The notes under the pieces: model-generated
Seen by the model: only the letters and a program-made list of their open reading frames with translations
Told to the model about the DNA's origin: nothing
The model's database searches: none
Translations under genes and position numbers: made by a program
From: a virus
Length of the DNA stretch: 30,007 bases
IMG/VR virus record: IMGVR_UViG_3300046010_000922
Coordinates: 1 to 30,007 of that record
Reading direction: 5' to 3' (one strand)
Shown here: in pieces, positions 6,724-13,888 of the stretch
Numbering within the stretch: the stretch's first letter is position 1
How the letters are laid out: each line of letters begins with the position of its first letter

Positions 6724-7212
6724 CTATGCACTCGCAATTCCGTAGAGGGTAAAGGTTGAGCCTGTATTAAAAGTGTTAGGAGTTGTTTTTACATCAATAG
6801 ATGTAATGGCAGATGTTGAACGCCATAAACCGACTATTGCATCAACGCCTTGTGTCGCTTGGTTTGCTCTGTTAATAAGAGTTTTATACGTTGTTGTATT
6901 GCTGTAATTTTGTATAGAAGCCAACATTAAAGCAGCATTGGTATCTGGATAGCCTGCTATTGTTAGTCTTATGTTACTTGCACTAGATGACCTAGATGAG
7001 GCTGCTGTAGAGCCGTTGCCACTAAGACGAGTCCAAGAATAATTAGTGCCTGTATCCCCGTTAAATTGGCAGAAAACATCACTTCCACCTGTTGATGCAC
7101 CTAAAGCAATTAAAATTAAATCTGTATAAGTTCCAGGAATAGAACTAAATGTAACTGTTGCCGTAGCACTACCAAGTGTCTGCGTTGCTATCGGTTCATA
7201 AGTAATTGCCAT
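6724..7212 (-). CDS. Beta-rich tail protein, member 2 of a tandem paralogous triplet
   Basis: The 162-aa protein shares with its neighbours the opening YEPIATQTLGS, then FSSIPGTYTDL, a late WRSTSAITSI strand, and the ending TLYGIASA. It lacks the N-terminal extension of copy 1. The centre holds Ser/Asn-rich loops not shared with the other copies. The three genes are 12-18 codons apart in length but clearly related end to end, so duplication followed by divergence is the simplest history. The likely role is a host-contact tip or a decoration of the tail. ATG 7212 lies three bases after the preceding stop. Confidence 0.6.
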   Translation of the reverse strand: MAITYEPIATQTLGSATATVTFSSIPGTYTDLILIALGASTGGSDVFCQFNGDTGTNYSWTRLSGNGSTAASSRSSSASNIRLTIAGYPDTNAALMLASIQNYSNTTTYKTLINRANQATQGVDAIVGLWRSTSAITSIDVKTTPNTFNTGSTFTLYGIASA

Positions 7213-7215
7213 TGG

Positions 7216-7839
7216 CTATGCCCCCTTTATGCCGTATAGGGCGAAGTGTGAGTATTGGACAAAATTTGTTCCAACATTTGGTGCAATTGTTATTGTTGAT
7301 ACTGCGGAAGTTGAACGCCAAGAACCTGAATTAAAAGGTAAATAACCTGGTTCAGTTCCTGTGTTATTAGTATCATATCCACCTAATAAACGTATTGTTT
7401 TGTATTTATTTGTATTCGCATAATCAAGTAAATCTAAAACACCAACTCCAAAAATACTTGCAGTATGTCCTGATGTTGAAATTCTTCCTATCTGCATATT
7501 CGCAACAGTTGCATCAGCAGTTGCGCCAACAGCAGAACCATTTCCGTATAACATATGATAAGAATAGTTTGTTGCTGTATCAGAATTTAAAGTTATTTTT
7601 AAATAATCACCACTTGAGCCAGACCTATCATCTCTTGCAATATACCTAATCTGCAAGTGCGTATAGGTAGCAGGTATAGAACTAAAAGTCACGCTAGCAG
7701 CACCGCCACTACCAACTGTTGTGGTAGCGATGGATTCAAAGTCGGTAGCAACAAAAGCAGTATTACCTGCCAGCATACTCCCATAGACAGTTCTGCCATT
7801 CTTTACAGAGTTAGCAGATAATTTATAGACAGGAGTCAC
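7216..7839 (-). CDS. Beta-rich tail protein, member 1 of a tandem paralogous triplet, with N-terminal anchor
   Basis: The 207-aa product begins at GTG 7839, overlapping the stop of the upstream gene (TAGTG), with GGAG about nine bases before it. Residues 1-33 (VYKLSANSVKNGRTVYGSML region) are an extension absent from the other two copies and may anchor the protein to the tail. The rest has the shared frame: FESIATTTVGSGG, FSSIPATYTHL, WRSTSAVSTI, and the end FALYGIKGA. The variable middle is Gly/Asn/Tyr-rich. I read it as the founder or attached member of a tail-tip triplet; the role in adsorption is inferred. Confidence 0.6.
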   Translation of the reverse strand: MTPVYKLSANSVKNGRTVYGSMLAGNTAFVATDFESIATTTVGSGGAASVTFSSIPATYTHLQIRYIARDDRSGSSGDYLKITLNSDTATNYSYHMLYGNGSAVGATADATVANMQIGRISTSGHTASIFGVGVLDLLDYANTNKYKTIRLLGGYDTNNTGTEPGYLPFNSGSWRSTSAVSTITIAPNVGTNFVQYSHFALYGIKGA

Positions 7840-8153
7840 TAGACTATCTCCACTCCAGAGATATGAAAGTTAACGCCAGTAGTAGAAGCAGAGCCAGTGA
7901 TGGTTGCTGCTGGGCTAGTAGGTGGGATTACCTGCTTCATATCTATCACTGTAGTGTCATAAGCACCAACAGATACTGATGATGCTGAGGTTACAGTAGC
8001 AAAAGCCAGTGTAAAGTTAGCAGTGCTACCAGTAGTATTAGTCACCAAGATATTGGTAACAACTGTTGTAGTTGTAGTATTCGGTTGTGTGTATAGGGTT
8101 GTGCTTGTTGTTGCTGCTGCTGTTCTAGCCAGCGTCTTTGATGTTACAGCCAT
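7839..8153 (-). CDS. Small Thr/Val-rich beta protein of the tail
   Basis: The 104-aa product is nearly all beta-prone: runs of Thr and Val (TTTTVVTNILVTNTTG), a YDTTVIDMKQ strand, and the end FHISGVEIV. There are no cysteines and no catalytic motif. The pattern suits a single Ig-like or beta-sandwich domain, for instance a collar, decoration or tail-tip protein. It precedes the paralogous triplet with a one-base stop-start overlap, so it is probably made in similar amounts. Not assigned to a family. Confidence 0.5.
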   Translation of the reverse strand: MAVTSKTLARTAAATTSTTLYTQPNTTTTTVVTNILVTNTTGSTANFTLAFATVTSASSVSVGAYDTTVIDMKQVIPPTSPAATITGSASTTGVNFHISGVEIV

Positions 8154-8180
8154 TAGTTACTGTACCTTTCTGTTTGTTTG

Positions 8181-8426
8181 TTAGGATAGTAAAAGTTTTG
8201 CTTCGTCTTCGGTAAGACCTAGTCTGTCTAGCAAGGCTGCCTTTTGGGCGGCCTTTGCTGAATCTTGTTCTGCTTTCCAGGTATCGTATTGGGCAAAGCC
8301 TGCTTCATATTCTGCCTTAGTAATTGGCTCACACTCTAAAAATTGTATGCCTTCATATTCTTCGCCCACTTGAATATAACCGCCATTTGGTATAAGCATT
8401 GATAAAACTTGATTACACTTTGCCAT
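8181..8426 (-). CDS. Small protein, fibre-chaperone-like (copy 1)
   Basis: I use ATG 8426 (81 aa) rather than GTG 8435, because ATG has AGGTG at good spacing and follows the upstream stop as TAATATG. The N-terminal half is a small beta region (MLIPNGGYIQVGEEYEGIQF). The C-terminal half is a charged helix (about residues 41-80) ending with LLDRLGLTEDEAKLLLS, the same LGLT-acidic-leucine ending as the 74-aa gene at 5977-6201. A fibre assembly chaperone is the likeliest role from its position behind two fibre genes. Confidence 0.5.
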   Translation of the reverse strand: MAKCNQVLSMLIPNGGYIQVGEEYEGIQFLECEPITKAEYEAGFAQYDTWKAEQDSAKAAQKAALLDRLGLTEDEAKLLLS

Positions 8427-8427
8427 A

Positions 8428-9114
8428 TTATGCACCTATCTCTAGTAAAGTAATTGTGCTCATCGCATCATCTATCTGAACATAAGCGGCATTGGCAGCA
8501 ACATTATTCTTGAATTGGGTTTTGTAAGTAGTGGCAGAGGTTGTAGCAGGTGAATCTTTGTAAGCCGTAGATAAAGTTGTGCCAAATTGTCCAGTTGTTG
8601 TAAAATTAATCGTTGCCCTAGTTGCTATCAATGAGATTTCGGTAGATGCGCGCATTAATCTTAAACCAACACCGCTATTAACATTTCCATCTTCTGTAGC
8701 AATTCCATTTTGATTTACCAAAACTAAAATTGTGCTTGATGCTAAAGTAGGAGTTATGGTAGCAGTTAAAGTTGTATCTGTATAGGTGGTTGTAGCGTTT
8801 GTTGTAAATGTTGTGGTTGTTCCAGTTACCACCTGCAACACCTTGCCACCACTAGCAGGAGCAGACCACTTCAACCCTGTCGTTTCTCCAGAATCAACCG
8901 AAAGAAGGTAGCCTGCAGTAGATGCTACTGCCAGCCTAGAGAAAGTATCTGCACCTGTTCCAACTACTAAATCACCTTTGGCATCTATAGCAGTAGCCAT
9001 AGAGTTAGTAACTGTTACCGTGCCTGATGTACCACCACCTGTGATACCAGTACCTGCGGTAATCCCGTTTATATCTGCGGCAAAGTTATCCGCAAGTGTT
9101 CTTGCTTTTGTCAT
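8428..9114 (-). CDS. Tail fibre or receptor-binding protein, short
   Basis: The 228-aa protein has a Gly/Thr-rich start (residues 15-38), a DAKGDLVVGTGADTF module (about 44-84, ending GLKWSAP), then a beta-rich C-terminal domain (about 90-228) with strands such as STILVLVNQNG and AAYVQIDDAMSTITLLEIGA. The DAKGD module also forms the C-terminus of the long fibre directly upstream, so the two probably share a fold and may pair in one fibre. The C-terminal part is the candidate receptor-binding domain. Start ATG 9114 overlaps the fibre stop (TAATG). Confidence 0.65.
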   Translation of the reverse strand: MTKARTLADNFAADINGITAGTGITGGGTSGTVTVTNSMATAIDAKGDLVVGTGADTFSRLAVASTAGYLLSVDSGETTGLKWSAPASGGKVLQVVTGTTTTFTTNATTTYTDTTLTATITPTLASSTILVLVNQNGIATEDGNVNSGVGLRLMRASTEISLIATRATINFTTTGQFGTTLSTAYKDSPATTSATTYKTQFKNNVAANAAYVQIDDAMSTITLLEIGA

Positions 9115-11162
9115 TAGTATGCTCCCATTATAGACATTATTTCAACAGAAGTTAAATCTGGTTCTGGTACTGCAGCCCAGACTAATCCTGTTGCGGTGCT
9201 TGAGTCAGCCTTGAGGAAATATCCATTAGTGCCAACTGTTAACTTGCCAGGGGTATCTGCTGAGGTTGCTACCAGTATGTCACCTTTAGCATCAAAGAGT
9301 GAGTTAGGTATTGCAGTAGCAACATCAAAGGCTGTAAAGGTAATAATCTCAATTACATCAGAGGCAGCAAGTGCTGGGCTAAAGCCAGTAATGCTTGTGC
9401 CGTTAGTTGCTGTGTAGTCCTGAGCACGAACCATAAGCACACCGTTTAGGTATACCTGCTCTTTGCCTGTTAGGTAGGCAAGAGTATTACCATTGTCATC
9501 TACACCAGATACGCTGGTTTCTCCGCCAGATAATGTGTAGCGATAGCGGAACAAAGCAGCAGTAGATGAAATACCGCCCCAAGCAGTTCCACTCCATACA
9601 AACATTTCATTGGTGACTGTGTTCCAATATAGAGCACCAGTTAGTAATGGGTTGCCATCATTGTCTAGCGTAGGTGGTGTTGACTTAGCACCTAGGTATC
9701 TATCATCAAAGTCATCATAAGAAGTAGCAGCACTGCTTGCTGATGTTGCTGCGCTGTTAGCGCTGGTCAAGGCTGACGATGCTGAAGTGCTTGCTGAGTT
9801 AGCCGAGGTAAGTGCTGAAGAGGCTGAAGTGCTAGCCGATGAAGCAGATGTTGCTGCATTGGTTTCTGATGTAAGCGCATTTGCTGCTGATGTGCTAGCC
9901 GAGTTAGCAGATGTTAAAGCGCTGGCTGCAGAAGTACTGGCAGAGTTAGCAGAAGTCAAAGCAGAAGAAGCAGATGTGCTAGCAGAAGCAGCAGATGTAG
10001 CAGCAGCGGCTGCATCACCTACAATGCTTGCTGCGCTAGCAGCAGCGCTAGCAGCAGAAGTAGAAGCGCTGTTAGCAGAAGTTAAAGCCGAGGAAGCAGA
10101 AGTAGCAGCCGATGAGGCCGAAGTCGCTGCAGCAAAGGCTGAGTTAGAAGCCGTAGTAGCGTAAGCAGCAATGCTGGCTACAGAGTTAGCAGCAGTTGTA
10201 GCATCGGCAGCAGCAGAGTTAGCCGAAGTTAAGGCCGATGATGCTGAGGTAGCAGCAGATGATGCTGAGGTAGCAGCGCTGGTTGCGCTTGTGGCTGCTG
10301 CTGAGGCACTCGTTGCCGAGGCTGTGGCGCTATTAGAGGCACTTGTAGCGCTGGTTGCAGCACTAGCAGCACTGGTAGCAGCACTGGCTGCTGAGGTTGC
10401 TGCAGCCGTTGCTGAGCCTAAAATGCTATCTACATAATCTTTAGGGGTAGCAGAGGATGAAATCATACCTGCGCTAGACAGACCTGTAATGACTGGGCTA
10501 CCAGAGATGGTAGGGCTAGTTAAAGTCTTGTTGGTCAGGGTTTGGGTAGCATCAGCAATAACTACCGTACCTGTTGTATTAGGTAGGGTAATTGTGTTGT
10601 CCTGTGTAGGGTCAACTACAGTCAGGGTAGTCTCATAAGCATCAGCCGTAGTACCTTCAAATACTATGCTTGCTTCAGCGCTAGGTGTGCCTGTAAGAGT
10701 AGGGTTAGAAATTGTAGGGCTGGTAAGAGTCTTGTTAGTAAGAGTCTGTGTCTTAAGAGTTCCTACTACTACACCTTCGCCAGATGCAATGCCGTGCATT
10801 GTGTGAGCATTACCTGCTCCATCATTGTAGGAAGCATCAGCCTCTGCGTGTAGGTTGGCATCGCGGTAATCTCTACCGATAGCCATATGTCTTACTACTG
10901 CACCTGCTGAGTGTGCTTGTGCAGATGAGCCATCAATGGCTCTGGTTATTGTAAAGGTATTAGTAGATACCGCCGTAGCATCTACAATTTCTTCAAGAGC
11001 AGTATCTGGGTCAATGACTAAAGTAAATGTGGTGCCTGCTGGAATGGATTGACCACCAAGTAATGTAGTGCCACTTACAACAGTCATAGAGGTTGTTCCC
11101 GCGGTAATGGCACCAGTCAGCGTTGATTGCTGGGAGCGAGAAGAGTATTTGCGAGTTGTCAT
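9114..11162 (-). CDS. Long tail fibre with Ala/Ser/Thr heptad-repeat shaft
   Basis: The 682-aa protein reads as a trimeric fibre. Residues 1-130 are a beta-rich base, probably the tail attachment. Residues 138-160 and 207-227 carry two copies of an LTNKTLTSPTIS motif. Residues about 250-480 are the shaft: nearly uninterrupted seven-residue units of the type A-T-S-A-S-S-A or L-T-S-A-N-S-A, giving small residues at coiled-coil core positions. After a DDFDDRYLG hinge comes YWNTVTNEMFVWSG, then a YLNGVLMVRAQDYT module (571-612), and a DAKGD module (624-664) close to the C-terminus. It would project from the tail and contact the cell. The very high Ser/Thr content of the shaft makes it a possible substrate for the nearby glycosyltransferase. 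Confidence 0.8.
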   Translation of the reverse strand: MTTRKYSSRSQQSTLTGAITAGTTSMTVVSGTTLLGGQSIPAGTTFTLVIDPDTALEEIVDATAVSTNTFTITRAIDGSSAQAHSAGAVVRHMAIGRDYRDANLHAEADASYNDGAGNAHTMHGIASGEGVVVGTLKTQTLTNKTLTSPTISNPTLTGTPSAEASIVFEGTTADAYETTLTVVDPTQDNTITLPNTTGTVVIADATQTLTNKTLTSPTISGSPVITGLSSAGMISSSATPKDYVDSILGSATAAATSAASAATSAASAATSATSASNSATASATSASAAATSATSAATSASSAATSASSALTSANSAAADATTAANSVASIAAYATTASNSAFAAATSASSAATSASSALTSANSASTSAASAAASAASIVGDAAAAATSAASASTSASSALTSANSASTSAASALTSANSASTSAANALTSETNAATSASSASTSASSALTSANSASTSASSALTSANSAATSASSAATSYDDFDDRYLGAKSTPPTLDNDGNPLLTGALYWNTVTNEMFVWSGTAWGGISSTAALFRYRYTLSGGETSVSGVDDNGNTLAYLTGKEQVYLNGVLMVRAQDYTATNGTSITGFSPALAASDVIEIITFTAFDVATAIPNSLFDAKGDILVATSADTPGKLTVGTNGYFLKADSSTATGLVWAAVPEPDLTSVEIMSIMGAY
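9723..10415 (-). repeat. 21-base repeats coding the Ala/Ser/Thr fibre shaft
   Basis: This stretch encodes about 33 seven-residue units of the fibre shaft, so the DNA is a degenerate 21-base tandem repeat rich in GCA, GCT, AGC and TCA-type codons. Codons vary between units, which limits perfect repeats. Some pairs (units reading LTSANSA STSA) are close to identical and could recombine. Because of the repeat, the plus strand also stays open for long runs that code only Ala/Glu/Val; these are not genes. Confidence 0.75.
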
Positions 11163-11170
11163 TCAGGTTC

Positions 11171-12088
11171 CTATCGGTTAAAGCGAATGCGGGGAGGGTA
11201 CTGACCTTGGAAAGCGGATATTTCTTCTCTTAGTCTCTGTTGATAGAGAGCAAAGAGTTGACGAGTAGCATTGTTAGATGAACCAAATGGACGCTTAGCG
11301 TCAATCTCATCAGCCTGTGGGCTAATCTGAGAAGCACGTGCTGGGTCAAGATAAGCAAGTAATCTATAAGCAGCACCTAGAATTATTACATCTCTTGCTG
11401 ATTCAGGGTATCCTGTCTGAGTTGTAAAGGTTTGGCTATTAGATGTAAAGGCTTCTGGTTGGGTAACATACATAATTTTAACTGTACGTCCAGGAGTAAT
11501 GTAGTCATAGATACTGATTGTCTGGCTTCCAGAACCCCAGTAAGTTGATTCAGCCAACGGGTCAAAGTCATAACGATTGACTCTAATCCACTCTAGGGAT
11601 GGACCAACATCTTGCCACATTACAGTCAGGATAGATTCGATATTAAGATTACTTAAGTCATAAGTATTTTGAGCAGCATTAAATGTGAACGTAGTCTGTT
11701 TGATAACCATCAACTGAGTTCCGACTGCTCGGATAGTATCGTTGATAGCCTTCTTAACTACATATCTAGGAAAGATTGGAGAGATAGTTACTTTGGTATC
11801 AACAGCAGCAGTTGAGGCAGTAGTGCCTAGATAACCGCGACCATAGGGAGCAACAGTTGCAGTATTAGCAATACGGTCAAATGAGTCAACCCACATCAAC
11901 TCTTCGCCTACCTCAAGTACACCTTTGCCCACTGAATCGGTTGAGGCTAGGCTTAGGATTGTAGGAGAAGAACTAGGGGAAGTTAATGTTGTTACTGCCG
12001 CAGTCAGATAGGTAGAACGGTCCTGTTGATAGGTATAACCTGAGAGGTTAATTAAAACCTCATCAATCATTTCGCTAAGTGTTGTCAC
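11171..12088 (-). CDS. Head-to-tail adaptor or tail-tube-like protein (podovirus gp11-like position)
   Basis: The 305-aa product starts at GTG 12088, overlapping the previous stop as GTGA. It has helical ends (MTTLSEMIDEVLINLSGYT; ARDVIILGAAYRLLAYLD and a long C-terminal helix) and a central beta domain with a VLEVGEELMWVDSF strand and PYGRGYLGT turn. Helical ends around a beta core, at this place between head and fibre genes, is what tail tubular protein A/adaptor proteins of short-tailed phages look like. It would join the portal to the tail nozzle. No sequence motif clinches this, so the name rests on layout and fold impression. Confidence 0.55.
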   Translation of the reverse strand: MTTLSEMIDEVLINLSGYTYQQDRSTYLTAAVTTLTSPSSSPTILSLASTDSVGKGVLEVGEELMWVDSFDRIANTATVAPYGRGYLGTTASTAAVDTKVTISPIFPRYVVKKAINDTIRAVGTQLMVIKQTTFTFNAAQNTYDLSNLNIESILTVMWQDVGPSLEWIRVNRYDFDPLAESTYWGSGSQTISIYDYITPGRTVKIMYVTQPEAFTSNSQTFTTQTGYPESARDVIILGAAYRLLAYLDPARASQISPQADEIDAKRPFGSSNNATRQLFALYQQRLREEISAFQGQYPPRIRFNR

Positions 12089-12360
12089 AGGTCAATACTC
12101 CTTAAGGCATCAGTAGGTGAAAGATTAGTTGTCCCTGCTAGTTCATTACAGATACCACCAAGAGCCTTGAAGTCATTAGGCTGACGATTAGCATCTGCTG
12201 CTAGGTTTAGTGCGCCAATAAGCGCCTTACCTGTTGTATTTGCATAGTCATTGGCAGCACCAGTAGCAGCCAAGTATGAAGTCAGCGCTGGATATGTCCC
12301 ACTATTTGCTAAGCGATTTAGTTCGCTTGTAAATGAACTACCTGCTGTGCCTGTCGCCAT
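12085..12360 (-). CDS. Small conserved-type phage protein, unknown function
   Basis: The 91-aa product is mostly helical, rich in Ala, Asn, Leu and Thr, with motifs such as GTYPALTSYLAATG and LGGICNELAGTTNLSP. There is no charge bias, membrane segment or metal site. The position directly before the adaptor-like gene suggests a minor head or head-completion protein. The start ATG shares one base with the preceding stop (TAATG). Confidence 0.5.
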   Translation of the reverse strand: MATGTAGSSFTSELNRLANSGTYPALTSYLAATGAANDYANTTGKALIGALNLAADANRQPNDFKALGGICNELAGTTNLSPTDALRSIDL

Positions 12361-12524
12361 TACTTACCTTTCTTACGCAGTACCGCTGCATTATCTACTA
12401 GGTTTGGATACGGTCTACCTGCAGCCTTAGCCCGCTTTTTAGCGGCAGTCTTCTGTGCTGGTGTTAACTTTGTAGATTTCTTCTTTGGGTTCTTTGTATC
12501 CCAGAATGCTTTCTTCTTCACCAT
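12360..12524 (-). CDS. 54-aa lysine-rich basic protein
   Basis: This short gene runs from ATG 12524 to TAA 12360-12362. The product begins MVKKKAFWDTKNPKKK, continues through a Lys/Ala-rich stretch (residues 18-36) and ends VLRKKGK. It is strongly basic and almost without acidic residues. It overlaps the upstream stop by 7 bases and the next start by one (TAATG), so it fits the operon perfectly. Likely a nucleic-acid-contacting or capsid-lining protein, by charge only. Confidence 0.65.
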   Translation of the reverse strand: MVKKKAFWDTKNPKKKSTKLTPAQKTAAKKRAKAAGRPYPNLVDNAAVLRKKGK

Positions 12525-12817
12525 TTCACCTTATCTGCCCAGTAAGCAGCAGACATCTTTCCTTTGGCAATGTTCTTTGAGTGGCGTGCTTTAAATGATG
12601 CACGCTTCTTTTTCATTCTGTCAGACTCTCCAGCCTTTGGTTTGCCAGCAGTCTTAGCACCTTGTTCGCCAAAGCGAATAGTCTTTACTTGGCTGCCTTC
12701 TTTAGCCACAACAATGTGTGACTTCTTTGGGTGGCTAGGTGTGCGCTTAGGTTTATTGAAACCTGATACGCCTGCTCTCTTAAGCCTTGGGTCTGCCTTG
12801 TTTGCCATATTCCCCAT
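12518..12817 (-). CDS. Conserved-type small basic phage protein with RFG/SFKARH/YW motif
   Basis: The 99-aa product (or 96 aa if ATG 12808, MANKADPRL, is used; both starts have a purine-rich site nearby) has a Lys/Arg/Pro-rich first half. It then has KTIRFGEQGAKTAG, MKKKRASFKARHSKN and the end AAYWADKVKW. I recall this motif series from many small phage proteins encoded in head modules, with no established function. The Arg-His and Trp/Tyr pattern may form a small zinc-free DNA- or capsid-binding unit. It overlaps the end of the upstream 49-aa ORF. Confidence 0.7.
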   Translation of the reverse strand: MGNMANKADPRLKRAGVSGFNKPKRTPSHPKKSHIVVAKEGSQVKTIRFGEQGAKTAGKPKAGESDRMKKKRASFKARHSKNIAKGKMSAAYWADKVKW

Positions 12818-12929
12818 ACTTTCCTAGTGTTGCTCTTACTGTTCCATTTTTGTTTAACCGCACCACATATCCGTCTTTGATTTGCACGGAGTTAAAACCG
12901 CGGTGCGGTTTCAATTGTCCCGATGACAT
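12780..12929 (-). CDS. 49-aa basic protein, overlapping gene
   Basis: The ORF runs from ATG 12929 to TAA 12780-12782 and fills an otherwise empty gap of 115 bases, overlapping the next gene by 38 bases. The product begins MSSGQLKPHRGFNSVQIKDG, then YVVRLNKNGTVRATLGKYG, and ends KQGRPKA. Alternating hydrophobic residues suggest a small beta hairpin with a basic tail. The ribosome site is weak, so expression may depend on coupling to the upstream stop (12932). Confidence 0.5.
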   Translation of the reverse strand: MSSGQLKPHRGFNSVQIKDGYVVRLNKNGTVRATLGKYGEYGKQGRPKA

Positions 12930-12931
12930 TG

Positions 12932-13141
12932 TTATCGAGAGAATCTGCCAGATGTCCAGCGATAAACTGGTCCAACGCCTGATTGGTCTTCAAACTTACT
13001 ACGCATCCGAGCAAGACCTCGGGTACGAGGTGACAAAGTTGGTGATGGAACATCAGTTGTATATGCACTACCACTAATTGAACCGCTGGTTTTTGTCATT
13101 CCGCGCTTTGACGACAACGCTCCTGGTGCTTTCTTTTCCAT
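12932..13141 (-). CDS. 69-aa Ser/Arg-rich basic protein
   Basis: The product begins MEKKAPGALSSKRGMTKTSG and continues with a Ser/Pro/Thr stretch and an Arg-rich end (RTRGLARMRSKF; WTSGRFSR). It seems largely unstructured and basic. It starts on the TAATG overlap with the 88-aa gene. No family is recognised. It belongs to the small basic-protein cassette between capsid and tail genes. Confidence 0.55.
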   Translation of the reverse strand: MEKKAPGALSSKRGMTKTSGSISGSAYTTDVPSPTLSPRTRGLARMRSKFEDQSGVGPVYRWTSGRFSR

Positions 13142-13407
13142 TAGTTAGCCTTTCCGAGTCTACTCTTCTTTTGATTAATGCTTTTCATAGGCTCTGTATT
13201 TTTAACACGGTTTTCAAATAATTTAAACTTGCCAGCAATGCCAGGATACTTAGCCTCAAGATATTTAACATCTTGCTCTGCTTTTGCTTTCATTGCTCTT
13301 TCTTTATCTGTAGCAGCAGGCTGCCCAGCAACTTCTAAAGCATAGATATAATCTTCTGGTTGAATATTGCCAGGTTTATATCCTTGCATTCTACGAACTT
13401 TAGCCAT
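13141..13407 (-). CDS. 88-aa helical basic protein
   Basis: I take ATG 13407 as the start, which overlaps the upstream stop as TGATG and has AAAGGAA eight bases before it; a GTG three bases earlier is possible. The product has a QPEDYIYALEVAG helix and a charged helix (DKERAMKAKAEQDVKYLEAK), then a basic end. No motif of known function is present. It may be a minor capsid-associated protein by context. Confidence 0.55.
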   Translation of the reverse strand: MAKVRRMQGYKPGNIQPEDYIYALEVAGQPAATDKERAMKAKAEQDVKYLEAKYPGIAGKFKLFENRVKNTEPMKSINQKKSRLGKAN

Positions 13408-13685
13408 CACTCTGTTCCTTTTCCATACTGAAAACCTTTAATCTTGGGAGGGTCCATCTCGCGTCCACCAAGTTTAGTATTTGGTTTCTTTCTTGTTTCT
13501 GTATTTCTATAGAGGTCAACAACGTGAGACTTAGCGTTTGAGTCAGTGATTCCAGCAGCCTTACGGTGGGCTTTGTAAAGTTTTTCTAACGCAGCCAATT
13601 CGCTCTTAAGATTCTTTTTATCTTTAGGCGTTTCCGCTGTATCGATAAGCCACGACTTTCTATTTTCATATTCGCGTTTGTTCAT
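13407..13685 (-). CDS. 92-aa charged helical protein
   Basis: The product opens with a long charged helix (MNKREYENRKSWLIDTAETP, then DKKNLKSELAALEKLYKAHR), likely a coiled-coil hairpin, followed by a less ordered Lys/Asn-rich tail ending with KIKGFQYGKGTE. It is unassigned. The gene sits 26 bases after the 58-aa basic gene, and its ribosome site is weak (GAAAG). Confidence 0.55.
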   Translation of the reverse strand: MNKREYENRKSWLIDTAETPKDKKNLKSELAALEKLYKAHRKAAGITDSNAKSHVVDLYRNTETRKKPNTKLGGREMDPPKIKGFQYGKGTE

Positions 13686-13711
13686 TGTTATACTTTCTAT
13701 AGTTAGAGTAG

Positions 13712-13888
13712 TTACTTCTTAGCCTTACCCTTAACCTTTTTCAGGTTGGGGTTTTTCTTCTTGGCTGCTGCAGAGGCTTTGCGGGCTCCAGATGCGAGGA
13801 TTGCACCAGCACGTTCCATCGACACACCTTGCTTCTTGGCTATCGATTTCTGTGCTGCCTTGAAGCCCATTCCTTTTTTTGCTTTCAT
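13712..13888 (-). CDS. 58-aa lysine-rich basic protein with KKQGVS/AGAILASGARKAS motif
   Basis: The gene runs from ATG 13888 to TAA 13712-13714. The product has MKAKKGMGFKAAQKSIAKKQ, then a GVSMERAGAILASGARKAS helix pair and a Lys-rich tail (KKKNPNLKKVKGKAKK). The middle resembles a helix-hairpin found in other small phage proteins I recall (the KKEGVSKERAGAILA type). Strong positive charge suggests DNA contact inside the head or during packaging. ATG 13888 shares its A with the preceding stop (TAATG). Confidence 0.7.
   Translation of the reverse strand: MKAKKGMGFKAAQKSIAKKQGVSMERAGAILASGARKASAAAKKKNPNLKKVKGKAKK

Noticed and set aside
9723-10415. CRISPR or satellite-type repeat array
   Set aside because: The repeats have no spacers, vary at wobble positions and keep one reading frame, so they are protein-coding repeats of a fibre.
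9787-10437. Long plus-strand open frames rich in Ala, Glu and Val
   Set aside because: They lie exactly opposite the fibre's seven-residue repeats. The codon pattern of the repeat keeps the opposite strand open; the products are low-complexity and have no ribosome sites.
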